NCBI GenBank assembly: GCA_002261195.1
Contig: MVBO01000057.1
Coordinates: 1-64,000 of the forward strand
DNA length: 64,000 nt
Direction: 5' to 3'
DNA from: Bifiguratus adelaidae
Lineage: Eukaryota; Mucoromycota; Endogonomycetes; Endogonales
Positions 1 to 11,176 of the stretch are shown here, in pieces. The position numbers and the translations under genes were made by a program. Numbering within the stretch: position 1 is the first letter of the stretch; each line of letters starts with the position of its first letter. The notes under the pieces are model-generated. The model saw nothing but the letters and a program-made list of their open reading frames with translations, made no database searches and was not told the origin of the DNA.

Positions 1-907
1 ACAAAACTTTCCCTGGCATTAAAGCCTCCATCGGCACCTGAAGGTGCTGTGTCGCTTATCACAAAACTTGGAGACACCATTTTTCGAATCGTCGGGTTCG
101 CGGATAGCATACCACCTTCAGCTGGACAAACAATGCGTAGAGTGGTTGCTAGTGTCGCAAAAGATGTGTGCAGGGCAGCCATTTCTCTGGCTGCATCCTT
201 CCAATCTGATGAAATCAAGGCTCACGCTAGTCATTTGCCACAAGGATATCTGGTCTCTACGGGACAGCTTTGGGAAGTATCCAAGCAATTACAGACAAAT
301 ATACCAGCCGATAATCAAGAAGCGGTGCAAATGGAGTGGAGAAGTAAAACGTCGCAATTGGAAGACGCGTTGACTGAGGCGGAAGAATTCATACAAGGAC
401 AACAAGACGATGATGGTGACGCGGAGAAAGGTGACGACGGCTGGGACGATATTCTCGGTGCCGACACATCCGTGCGGTTAGAGCCAAATGAATTGGTGGC
501 ATGTCAGAAAGCGGTACAAGTGGTAAAGCTTACGAAAATGCTTCTGAAAAAGATCTCAGTACGCTGTATCCAGTCTTCGAATCCGAAAGACGCTGTAATC
601 GCTCTCTGGCTTGATGATCTGCTGGTAGCAGCGACAAAGGTCGTTGATGATGTTGACGAGGTCGCAGCAGGCATATATGAGCCGGAGAGTCTTGGCACAG
701 TTGTCGCCGCGTTTATCAGCCAATCCATCATTCCTCTCCGTGATATTGCACAAAAGTTTGCCGATGAAGACGTCAAGAAGTGGCTCGAGGTAAGCGCAAC
801 CAGTTGCTATCCCTGGATCGCTTTGTTCACCGCGCTACATGTAGATATGCATTAGTCAGTATGAAACACTTCAGTCAAAGATTTCAGCCGAGTTGGACTC
901 TCTTTGA
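1..907 (+). CDS. Cyclin-D1-binding protein 1 (GCIP/CCNDBP1) family, 5' partial
   Basis: The reading frame is open from the first base, so the start lies outside the window. About 260 residues are visible: helical stretches, then an acidic linker rich in D/E (residues about 125-150 of the visible part), then a second helical block ending in KKWLE. This layout and the 'NPKDAVIALWLDDLL' type segment resemble the GCIP/CCNDBP1 family, helical proteins that in animals bind cyclin D and GRAP2. An intron at 790-859 (GTAAGC...CAG) removes 70 nt. The second exon adds YETLQSKISAELDSL and a TGA at 905-907. Reading through the intron gives an unrelated tail ending at 855, so splicing is preferred. The family call rests on overall pattern; the function in fungi is not known from the sequence. 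Confidence 0.6.
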
Positions 908-1063
908 CGTTTACACACTGGCAACCACTAAAAGGGACACAAGTAATGTATGTATATTAGATCTACTACTGTAAATTTCTAAGCCTTGTGCTGGTCGGTA
1001 TTAGACCGTATGCGAGCCAGCACATACTCACAACCATCGATAGAATAGACTGGGTATTACTTA

Positions 1064-1805
1064 TCATCGTCCGTCTCCAAATGTGCCCCACGATCCCCTT
1101 GACACATTCGAGATACATGATTGTCCTCCAGCAGAATGATATGAGGCTCTAGGATCGTAATCAGTGACGCTCGTCTTGCGTTTAAATCGTTCTAACGACC
1201 GCACAAGGGATGTGCGATCCGTGATTGACGCTGTGGAGATCGGTCGTGGTCGTGGTCGTGATGGAGGTCTCAATCGAGGTCTAGGAGGTGGAAGTGATGG
1301 TGTCAAGGCATCCAAAGTGTCTGTATTAATGTATTGGTCAAGCCGACGCCCAAATGAAGGTTGACAGGTGGGTGATTCTTGATGCGTCGTGGGTGGCGTG
1401 TGAAACATTCGGTCGATGGAAGATGGCGTGGATATGGTGCTTGTCGGCGCCTTAAGGCTACTATGGCGATTCAAATTGGGTGTGGACTCGTATATGCCAA
1501 TATTCAACTGTGTGGAGATGGAAGATGCCTCTGATTTTGGTCGTAAACCCTTCCAGGCGGACTTTATTTTCTGAAAGACCGACTTTGATGAACCTTGTTC
1601 ATACGACACAGGCTTCTCTAATGTTTGCCGGCGGATAATCTTTGTGCCTTGGTCAACGATCCTTGTGGACGCGTGAGTCTTTGCGCCATCCTGCAAATTT
1701 GATTGGGATTGCTACGGATGCTATTATTAACATGTCCTTTTATCCCCAGATGACACCATCTTATTGCCTTACTCTGTTGGCGGCCTTTTCCTGCTGACCA
1801 AGCAT
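1064..1805 (-). CDS. Unknown Ser/Pro/Arg-rich protein
   Basis: I do not recognise this protein. The long exon (1690 down to 1064) has no ATG at its head but is preceded by a good acceptor (TTTGCAG). A small exon at 1805-1773 begins with ATG and encodes MLGQQEKAANR, followed by the donor GTAAGG; joining them in phase gives 219 residues. The product is mostly disordered: Ser/Thr-rich, with a short basic-hydrophobic patch (VFQKIKSAWKGLRPK, about residue 50) that could form an amphipathic helix, and an alternating Pro-Arg run (PPPRPRLRPPSRPRPRP) near residue 150. Arg/Pro patches and Ser content suggest a regulated scaffold, but no domain is visible. The two-exon model is inference. Confidence 0.45.
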
Positions 1806-2666
1806 GACTTTTTGTTTTTGGTCCTCGTCCACAAACACCGAATAATGACAGCAGGGCCCTAAACCATCCTTATGCTATCCTGCCCGATCATGTGGTTTTT
1901 GTAGAAGAGCACGAGAAGGAGGGGACAATTTGGACGTCGAAGAGGAACGACAAGAATAAACATTGTACCGCCTGAACAGCGAGGCAAATAACCGGTTCCC
2001 ACTGTGACCAAGTCGGGACCCAACTTGGCAATTAGACTTTTGCCATTTTGTGGTGGGCCACGTTATCGCCGTGTGCTACGTGGATGGCCATCTATTATAA
2101 ATTCGACCAGCGAACAGACGGAGACATGGACCATGCGGCTGTCTGTTGCCTGGGTGATGCATAGGCCTTTTGGTGCGATGCAGCGATCGGTGTACCTGAA
2201 AATCGTGCTTGTGGAAATCTACCCATGCTGCTGATTTTCTTGCACGGTGCTGCAGTGTACATGATCTGTGCTATTTCGTAACGATCGGACATCTCGGGAA
2301 TCGCACTCCTCATCACAGCTTCCATCACATCATGAATTCCCATGATGTACTCATTTACGAAAAGTGGGTCTATGGTGCAAATAAGGCGCATCACTCATCC
2401 TCAGTATCCTCGGCGTGGCGCACCTTTTCTGGTTTTGCTCAGAGTGGTTCTATGTCAGGTTCAAGATGTTCGGTCGTCTCAAAACTGCGACAGTTACCAT
2501 TCGTCTGGGAAAAGATCGGCTGTTTAGCTTCGAGTTATTGATAGCGCCAACAGGTCATCAAGCATCGTTGAAATACAACCCGGCCGGAGCTGTGAAGGGT
2601 TAAAATGGGAAATGAATTAAATCCACGCCGAAAGACGAGTGCGCGTCTCGTTTTGGTCGCACTTCA
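1806..2666. other. Gene-poor stretch between unknown protein and INTS4
   Basis: No intact gene is visible in these 860 bases. On the plus strand, pieces in different frames (about 2220-2600) look like parts of a small multi-pass membrane protein; these are described separately as a possible relic. The rest has no coding pattern I can support. It should also hold the promoters of the flanking divergent genes, but no clear TATA box or palindrome stands out. Confidence 0.4.
2200..2603 (+). pseudogene. Possible decayed PAQR/HlyIII-type membrane protein fragment
   Basis: Three plus-strand pieces in changing frames together resemble a PAQR (adiponectin receptor / hemolysin III) protein. One reads CCSVHDLCYF (around 2246-2278). 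The next reads RSDISGIALLITASITS (around 2282-2334), which matches the family's D-x-x-G-I-x-L-L-I-x-x-S pattern and is followed by TGA where the family usually has Trp. A hydrophobic helix reading ILSILGVAHLFWFCSEWFYVRF (trimmed here) ends with a C-terminal tail and TAA at 2601-2603. No intron with GT-AG ends explains the frame changes. The likeness is short and could be chance, so this is a weak call. An active but mis-sequenced gene is the alternative. Confidence 0.25.
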
Positions 2667-5600
2667 ATGAAGAGGAGCCTGTCGTCCGATAGTATATCCG
2701 ATAATAAAGAAGCTAAAAAGCCTAGAGAATAGTATGTGTAGTATTGGGTTCTTAGCTGGAAGTAGTTCTGATTCTTTGTGAACCCGTAAAACAGCGATTC
2801 GAAAGACAGTGTTGCAGATTTGCAGGTAGGATAGCCCGTCATTGGAACGGTAATGCGTGCCAATTCTCTCGCGCTCACGCTACAGACGGTCCAGGATGGG
2901 TCGAGCTTAGTCGACGACGATGATAAGAACGAGCGCATACAGGCAAGCATTATGACCTTTCGTCGGTGATCACTATATGCTTATGTCGAATAGACCATAT
3001 TGACAATAGCACACGGACGAGATAGTCAGAGGTTACCAATAGAGAAGCCTGAAGACGTGAAGGGTAATGAACTGCTCCAACGGCTTTCGGCGGAGCGCGA
3101 TAATGATGTCAAGGTCAAGTGTTGCCATTATACTCCGAACGCCATTAATTGTCCACAAACAGGGCATGTTATTGCTGCTCATTAGAAGTCGCGCATATAC
3201 TGGCGACATACGTCTGGAACAAGCACTTCCACGTCTTATTTCTCAAGTGGGTCGTTCATGCAAATTGCGAAAAGCGTACTCACCATATTGCGACCTCAGA
3301 TGGCTGTGGCTTCGACCAGCGTCAAAAGTCGTGCTTACGATGTGCTTTCAGCGATCTTGGAGGTTAGAATTTGTTTCACTTTCAAAGTCACTAACACATC
3401 TGAAGGTGGACGGGGCTGCATTAGCTCAATGCGAGGAGCAGGGCACGATTTTGATCGACCAATGTCTCGAAGACTTGAGCAATGTACATCATCGCTCGAG
3501 GGTCAAAGCAATCTCACTATTGACATGCTTGGTCCTTCAGGAAGAAGAAGTCGCTTTTATACGAGACAAACTGTCCTCCTCAAATCTTCAGACTATACTT
3601 GATAAATATATCAATGACTCGGACGCAAGAGTTAGAAAGGTACGAAATTGCATTGCAAACATGGAAGGCAATCTAAGCGTGGTCAACGATAGACAGCTCT
3701 AGACTGCTTGCTGCAGCTGCATGAGTATCATGTCACCCTTCAATTGCAGTTGTATGCAACTGTTGTCGAACGTTTTCAGGACGACTTCATGCAAGTGAGA
3801 CTGGCAGCAATGAATCTTATTCCGTAGGTTGTATACGTTGGGTGAAATATCTGCTCAGACGATCTGCAGTGTGTTTTGTCAATTATATGCAGATGAACGG
3901 GTGAAAGACGTCGACCTCAACAACGATGCTTTCATCAAAATCTGTGAGATGGTCAAAGATCCGTGCGTTGAAGTCAGGACAAAGGTAAGTGCATGCCTTG
4001 ACGGAGGGTAGCTCATTTTCATAAGGCGTGTAATGTACTGGCAACCTTTCGGAATGTGGATGGCGGCAATCTTATGAAGACGATGACTCAACAGCTCATG
4101 TCCAACTTGAGGCCAGTCCTCCCTCTCGCTCAACGAAACCAACTGCAAAAGGCCAAGAAAGAGGTACACATTTATGCCATATTACGGCAGTCACTTACCT
4201 ACCGCGTTGCCTAGGATGCCGATATCATACCAATCGCCGAGGGTGATTTTGATGCTCGGTCTGAAGATTTCAAGATTGTAGCGACAGGCGCGTCTGGTAT
4301 CTTTCTACATTGCCTTGAGGATGAATTTAGCGTTGTTCGCATCGCCGCTACAGGTAACGGCATTTCGTCATTGTCGTAACCTCAGGGCTTCTAACGTTTC
4401 CAGATTGTGTTGCAACCTTCTGTCGCCAAAATGCTGAATTCAAGTCCAAAGCGATTGACCTTATTGTCGGTATGTTGCCGTAATCCATACCTCTTGATGC
4501 AGCCATACATTGACGTGACCAATCATCCTCTATTTTGCAGACATGTTCTACGACGAAATTGATCAAGTGCGTATGAACGCAATGCTCAAATTTCGTTGGA
4601 TAGGCGGCGACGGCATGATCCAATGCAGTGACGAGCAGCTGGAAGCCATGTGTGGACTGCTGGAAGACGGAAATATGTCCGTTCGCCACTACACTCATAC
4701 ATTGTTTTCGTAAGTTAAACAGCTCTCTATGCCGTACGAGATGATTCATTAACTTATCCTTTCCTTTCTGATCAAAGGCTTATTCATGTCTCAACTGTTA
4801 AATCGCTGATGAGACTACTTGAAGCTTTCCGAAGGAACCTCGCCAGATTCCCTGGTGACAAGCAATCGATATTCCAATCCTTACGTTACATCGGCGTCAA
4901 TCATCCTGAGATTATTGGTAAGTAGATGCGACCATTTGTATCAAGCTTCGCTAATCGTCTCGAAGCAAAGTGTATACGCAACTTCTATGGCATGAATGTT
5001 CAATTTCTTACTACCGAGGCGCGAATTTCTGACTTGAGGCGTACGTTGATTGCCTGCTCTACATTCATCTCGCTTAAAATTAACATTGTAGACGAGGAAC
5101 ACATGATCCTTGTTTTCAATGCTGCTTCTGTGGACGCAGATATATTGCGACATCTTCCGAGATACACTTTCCAACATTACGCTTACATGCGGTGGAAGTA
5201 CCCCGAAAGTTTCACTAGTCTTCAGGTAAGTTTTTATGCTATTTGCTTAGACGCTTACCCATCGATCGCCTGCCATAGCTGCCAGAAACGGAACAATACA
5301 TATCCACAGATTTGCATCAAGGTATGGGAGCGTTCACATACATTCTTATTCCGCTAACCCATGCTGAATCTTCAGATTTCGGATTAAATCAAGTTTGGGA
5401 GAATGCCGTGTTGCATTTGAACGCGTATATCGCCTCGCTGAAGCCTTTGGATCGCGGCAGTTCCGTTCATCCAAGCTACAAGACGACGTTTGAGAGGTAC
5501 CTTTTCAGCGACTTCGGATTACATTAACCATTTGCCTGCTTGCAGGATGACCGTAATGCTAAAAGAGAGTGACTCTGCTTACAATGCCCGGGCACATTTC

Positions 5601-6722
5601 TGTCAGTCATATCTCGAGATGGTGCTCCGGGTAATACAAGTGCAGGCCAAGCTGTGTCATTCCCAGTGCACAGCCGAACAAATACACGATTGGGCCTCGG
5701 CTTTAATGCAAACAAGTTATGCACTTCAACATTGTTTCCATCCATTACCACCAACTTTGCTCATACTTTTCGCCAAAGTTCGCACAATTGCGCACGCGCT
5801 GCGCGTGATTTCACCTAAATACTGCATCGGACAACGGTGAGTTGTAAGCATTATATATCACTCTATTAATCAACATTGCATAAGGGATATCTCGCGTCAG
5901 CTTCAGAAAGGCTTATCACATCGATTCATGCTTCTAAACAAGTAAGGCAAAGATATTTAAGGTTTTCTCATCAAAACATGCTCATACTTCAAAAACAGAA
6001 CTGAAAGAGAGTTCGGTGTACCTGTTACTTTGCCTCCTTCCAGAAGCCAGATTATGTCTTATATTCAGGTGTGATATCGTTTGAAGAGCCGCACAGCGCT
6101 TACTGACAAATTACGCCTTAGTCTTTCAGTTTCGACACACTCGAGCTGCCACCTCAGTTACAACGGTCGACGTGCTTTATAAGCGACCTTCCAGATCAAA
6201 CAAGTGACAAACCCCTCATCTTCAATCACAATTTTACTTTCACAATCAAGGCTCGAATCCAATTGACGCAAATACCTCAACTAAAGCATATTGGCGTAGA
6301 GGTACGAATCCGATTTCAACTGATGCCGCTAACAGCATACTTTACAGCTGAAATATCCGGATGGACGTACACGCATCCATTTACCGCTACACACAGAATT
6401 TACGAAACCCACGATACTCAATGGATTTGACAACTTGCTCGAAACTTACATTACCTTCAAAGAGAACCAATGGACAAGTGAGTCTGTGCACCTCAGTCTA
6501 ATGGTTATCAGATCTCATTGATTATTCATAGAAGCGGCTTCGATAAGCCTGTGTCCCGTGTACCTAGCAACCCCTGACCTGCCCGGCTTGGATCAATTCA
6601 TCATATCATCATCTCGTGCCATGGACAATTTCCAAACTCAAAGCACATCCTCTAATAGCATACATATATCCCTTGGCAATAGTCGAGATCTCTGGATATG
6701 GCCACAAAAGCCAAAATCATAG
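2667..6722 (+). CDS. INTS4: Integrator complex subunit 4 (INTS4), many exons
   Basis: HEAT-repeat scaffold of the Integrator module that holds the INTS9-INTS11 RNA endonuclease in metazoans. The likeness runs along most of the protein. 'NNDAFIKICEMVKDPCVEVR' matches the animal VDDAFGKICHMVSDG block. 'LMSNLRP', 'GIFLHCLEDEFSVVRIAAT', 'DMFYDEIDQVRMNAM' and 'FQHYAYMRWK' follow in the animal order, and the C-terminal beta domain has 'VELKYPDGRTRIHPF'. Exons I can fix: 2994-3113, 3163-3246, 3300-3362, 3406-3639 and 3693 onward to about 3984. Later exons continue to a TAG at 6720-6722, all with short introns. The ATG at 2667 (MKRSLSSDS, then a Lys-rich stretch) is the likely start, but exons between 2725 and 2940 are unresolved. 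One frame change near 3822 is not explained by an intron. Family identity is very likely. Confidence 0.85.
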
Positions 6723-6790
6723 ACATTGATGATTCGATGCGAATACATGTAACTTGCGAATTGCAATGTATACTCGCTAGAACTACAGGA

Positions 6791-8486
6791 CTAGTTTTTG
6801 ATACGGCGCTTCTGCACAGCACCGCGTGACACCTTCTTCTTCTCAGGCGCCGTAGGCTTCTTGCCTTCCTTCTTGGAACGTGCTGCTCCTCCGATTAACC
6901 GCTTCTTATAGGCCTGTGTTCTCTCCCGAATTCTCGGCTTTTTCGTTTTTGTTACCTTTGCTGTCGGCTTGACAGCTCGGGTGCCTTCAGAAAGTTTGGC
7001 GGCAGGGGCAGTTGCGAGCGAGCTCTTGTCTACTCGCGCTTTGCCCTTCGTTTGCTTATCATTTTTGGCCTTCCTTGACTTTGCGTAGATGACTTTGTTC
7101 TTCGACGTGTCTGAGTCTTCCAACTCAGATTTGGACACTTTGCATCGGTCTATTCGCAGCTTTTGCTTGCCTAGTTTGGTACCGGCCAATTTAAGTGCCA
7201 AAGTAATAGCGTCGCGAGACTGACATAGAGGGTGTGAGTGTCATGTCAGAAGCTCCCGCGAAGTTTTCACTTACCTTGAACTGAACATAGGCAAAGCCCT
7301 TACCAAGGTTGGTCTTTTTGTCTCTAACAATTCTCACATTCTCAACTTCACCACAATCTTTAAAGAAATGCCATAGTTGTTCTTCACTGGCGTCAAAGGC
7401 AAGATTTCCAATAAATACAGAACGCTTCTTGTCAAAAGCCTTGTGGCGACCGTGAGTATGCGTTCATCGGTACTGAAGAGGGGATGGCTATTCCTTACCT
7501 TACTGCTATCTGCCCGATCGGCGCGCAAATGCTTCTCCTCCCACAAGGTTCCATTTAAGGCTGCAACGCATTTATCGACAATGGCTGAACCTTGATCATC
7601 AATATCTTTGAAAACGACATAAGCGTTGAGACTGTCACGTTCCGGATGTAGTTTGGCGGTGATGAAGGCAATGCGACGAGGTAAAAGTTCGGCGAAGGCA
7701 ATGGATCGAAATCGAATGGATTCGACTGGGCCAAAACCCGAAAGAAGATTCTTGAACTTCTTGTAACCCGCCTTTGATATGGCTAGGACCGGAACATTGC
7801 CTATGAAAGCCGTCCTCGCTAGTCGTTTCTGCTCGTCCTCCTGTCTTGTGATTGTTTCGTGCACTAAATCAAGACCACTGTCGTCTTCTTCGCCTACATC
7901 AGCTTTCGTTTCCGGTTTTGCGTCGACCTTCTTGACATCGCTTTTTATTGTGGTCGTTGTATCGCCATCTATAGCCTTCGTCTTCTTGGAAGATGAACTT
8001 TTCATATTTGGTTTCGCGGGTATCTCAGCTGTCTTTGTAGTTGCATCATCTTCGAGCAGCTTCACATGCGCCTTCTTAACCTTTTTCGATTTAGCGCCAT
8101 CTGTTGATGAGTAGCTAGATTCTCCAGCTTCAGGCTTCCGTTTCGTTGATGAGGTGGATTTTGCTTTTGTCTCCGACTGCACATCGTTTTTCACAGCAGG
8201 CGCTTTGTCTGAGCGAACCTTGACTTTAGCTTTTGTTGTCTTCTTGGCATCAGAAGCATTTTCGGTGGAGACCTTCAGGCTTGGTGGGGGTATAGGGGTC
8301 GCGAACGGCGGGGCTCCAGACTGTAAAAGGATGGCTCACGATTAGCACAAAGAGAAGACGTAAGCGATCTCTTACACTTACACTTACACTAGACTTGAAG
8401 AGTTTGTCGACAGCCTTGTTGATACCCTTGTCTCCGGCAGAACCGAACAAGGTCGCCGATAGACTGCCTGGCACGTAGTCAGTCAT
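6791..8486 (-). CDS. NOP12: Nucleolar RNA-binding protein, RBM34/Nop12 family
   Basis: Two RRM domains behind a long Lys/Ser/Thr-rich acidic-basic tail. RRM1 begins near TAFIGNVPV (RNP2) and includes LNAYVVFKD (RNP1-like). RRM2 begins [10 protein letters not shown] and contains [10 protein letters not shown] (RNP1). The C-terminus is very basic ([15 protein letters not shown]...), as expected for a nucleolar ribosome-biogenesis factor; yeast Nop12 acts in 5.8S/25S pre-rRNA processing. Exons by hand: 8486-8388, 8321-7499, 7439-7275 and 7219-6791, all in phase. Start ATG at 8486 ([16 protein letters not shown]). The first intron begins with three overlapping donors (GTAAGTGTAAGTGTAAGA). It is transcribed divergently from NAXD with about 106 bp between the start codons. 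Confidence 0.88.
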
Positions 8487-8592
8487 GAGCAAACAACCTC
8501 CAAATATTTTTTCTTTTTCACGGCATTTAATTCATTTTGAATAAAACAGTCCGAGATGTCATTGTTCGCGCACTGAACACTCCTTCGTTCTT

Positions 8593-10056
8593 ATGGCTGC
8601 GAGACGACCTGCACTCGACGTTGTGAAGCAACTTATACCGCCACTCTCAGAGAAGCTCCACAAGGGGCAAGCTGGACGTGTTGGGGTGGTTGGTGGTTCT
8701 GAGGAGTGAGTTTTTCCGACAGACAAAGGTCGACGTTGCGCTTGTGCTTATCCGACTCGGTCTTGCATAGTTATACCGGAGCGCCCTTCTTTAGTGCCAT
8801 TTCTGCTATGCGCTTGGTGAGTGGAGCAAGTGCGTGCACGCGCAAAAGCCTGACTTTAGTATTAGGGCGCCGACCTGGGACATATATTTTGTGATGTAGA
8901 AGCTGCCACGGTTATCAAGAGCTATTCGCCCGGTAAGTCAAGGTCGAGTGATATGTCACAAGCATTATTTGCTCACGTACAACTAGATTTGATTGTCCAT
9001 CCATACATGCACAAGAGCCCGTGAGTAGTACACAAGTTGCGCGCAACCTCCGTCGATCTGACGAGCGCCATATTAGCAAATCTTACCAAAAGGATCAAAA
9101 TGTGCCCTCTGTCTCTGAGATTGTGGACACTATCAGTCAGACATTTTCTCGGCTTCATGTCTTGGTCGTTGGTCCTGGATTGTCACGAGACAAGCTGATG
9201 CTTGACACGGCCACTGGGATTATCCAAAAAGCCAAGGAGCAAGACATGGCAATTGTTCTAGATGCCGTAAGTGAAACTGCTTTGCCTTTCGTCACTTGAC
9301 CATACCTTCCTCCTAGGACGGGCTCTTCTTGGTCCAAAACAATCCTGATGTCGTCAAGGGATATGCAAAAGCAGTCTTGACCCCGAATGTTGTTGAATTT
9401 AAACGTTTATGTGAAGCCATGGTAAGTCACCCAATGGCAATAGAATAGTAGTACCAAATCACATTGCTAGAACCTAAAATTCAATGAGCAAAATAATGAC
9501 AACATGGCCGAGGAACTGAGCAAGGCTTTCGGAGGTGTTACGATTGTGCAAAAGGGCACGACAGATCTTATTTCTAACGGCAGAAAAGGCACGCATACAA
9601 TATCAGTAGTGGCTATAACTGCCTATTAACCAAATCTGCAGTATTCATGTGTGACGCCGTGGGTGGTTTGAAACGTGTGGGAGGTCAAGGTGACATTTTG
9701 AGCGGCGCCATCGCGACTTTTCTGGCTTGGGGCAAAGCCTACCAAGACAAGGTCTGGGAGTAAGTCATGCTTCGTACTCTGATTTCCTCATCCTGATGGA
9801 TATCGTTGTCGCAGACACGATAGTTCAATTGCGCCGGAAGACATTTCGCTCTACGCAGGATGGGCTGGTTGTCGACTCGTTCGGGAATGCGCTCATCTGG
9901 CGTACGAAAAGCATGGGCGTGCTGTTTTGACGAGTGACATGGCCCTAGAAGTCGGTGAAGCATATCGTCGCGTGTTCGATCCAGGTGGGTAGCATTGACG
10001 GTGAGAAAAAGGCTTGAGCTCATTGCTCGTCAACAGACTCGAAAGGCCGTCTCTGA
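8593..10056 (+). CDS. NAXD: ATP-dependent (S)-NAD(P)H-hydrate dehydratase
   Basis: YjeF C-terminal/CARKD-type enzyme of the ribokinase fold. It dehydrates damaged NADHX/NADPHX back to NAD(P)H using ATP. Visible motifs: [19 protein letters not shown] at the N-terminus, [33 protein letters not shown] and the catalytic-site block [17 protein letters not shown]. At least seven exons join in phase; the last ends SKGRL with TGA at 10054-10056. The intron at 9599-9641 appears to be GC-AG (AAAG|GCACGC...CTGCAG), since only that join gives [14 protein letters not shown] possible intron near 9020-9076 is a multiple of three and may be retained. No separate epimerase domain is present. Convergent with the methyltransferase gene, 13 bp apart. 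Confidence 0.92.
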
Positions 10057-10069
10057 CGGGTGAGCAAAA

Positions 10070-11121
10070 TTAGGTCTTGACAAATCTGCCTTGAATATAG
10101 ATGCGGTCCACTGCAATGTCCTCCGCTCTGTTTGTTGTTTCCCTGTAGACGTATTCCAGAGTGGCGCAAGTGAATCCATTGTTGGTGAATAAGTCTTCCA
10201 ACTCCTGTGTGGAGAAAAAATATGACATGGTGCCTGCAGGAATATCTAGTTAAGCATTAACTCGGCATGGTGTGCTCTTTCTCATGCTTACCATCGCCGC
10301 GCACGTACAAATTGTCGGCCAATTTACTCTCCTTCTTCTTACTAAACCGTATCTGTGCCTCATCAAAGACAGCGTAATCTCTGAAGAGCACTGTTCCTCC
10401 TGGTTTCAGAGTACTTGCAATGTGTTGGATCGACTTGGCATGGTTTTCTGGTGCAATGGCCGAGAGAACGAAAATCATGCTCGCCTTGTTTAACCTGGTT
10501 AGCTGTTGCCATATATACGTAATGTTTAACTTACAATATCCACCATCTCTTTTCCAACCTCCTTTGTAAGCGCATCCTCATGCGTAATGTCGCAGACAAA
10601 TGGTTTGCACCTGAGTGGATCGAAAGCCTCGCTGTTCTTTACGAAATCGATTGCGCGTGGCGAGAAATCGCACGCAAAGATGTACATGTTTGGATTTGCT
10701 TCCAGGCGAGGGAATAAGAAGTTGCCTACGCCGCAGCCAGCCTCCAGTAACACCTATCGGAAAATTGTCAGCTTCGGAGATCTGAAGATCATGTTCCGGG
10801 TCGCTACCTTTGCTTTATCCTGCCCTCTATCCTGCCCTTCAATAGGCGCCAGTTCATCAAACTCTTTGGCAACCCAGTGACGATCTATAAAGCCTATCAG
10901 CCAAGCTGACAGCTTGTAGAACCTCACCTTAGCTACTCACCTCGAAAAAACTTTGTCTGGTTGCGCTTGTAGAAAATATCCCAGTTCCGCGCAGCCTCCT
11001 TCTTGTACTTGTTGATCCAAAATGGCGGAATCAACGTGTTGTCTTCGGCAATGATCTTTTCCGCTCGTTCGAAATGCTCTTCACCAGGTCGCTGTTTGCG
11101 CTCCAGAACACCATTCATCAT
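10070..11121 (-). CDS. tRNA N3-methylcytidine methyltransferase (METTL6/METTL2 family)
   Basis: SAM-dependent methyltransferase that makes m3C32 in the anticodon loop of Ser/Thr tRNAs. Five exons in phase: 11121-10941, 10884-10808, 10753-10535, 10484-10292 and 10233-10070. They give 277 residues, the size of METTL6. Motifs: PPFWINKYKKEAARNWDIFY, FFRDRHWVAKEF, SAM motif I LLEAGCGVGNFLFP, ACDFSPRAIDFV, FVCDITHED, IFVLSAIAPENH, GGTVLFRDYAVFDEAQIRF and the C-terminal block VYRETTNRAEDIAVDRIYIQGRF. These are all in family order. It lacks the long N-terminal extension of yeast Trm140, so a METTL6-like role is the best guess. It lies just downstream of the kinase-like gene on the same strand. Confidence 0.92.
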
Positions 11122-11176
11122 TGACGTCTATGTGCCAATGTATTCAGTACGCCAAAAAATCAAAGAGATCGTAAGG

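Noticed and set aside
1230-1275. GGTCGT hexamer-like repeat
   Set aside because: It encodes the Arg-Pro run of the unknown minus-strand protein; a coding repeat, not a separate element.
2600-2950. Minus-strand open frame of about 110 codons
   Set aside because: It lies across the INTS4 5' exons, has no family-like sequence and an odd composition; most likely antisense noise.
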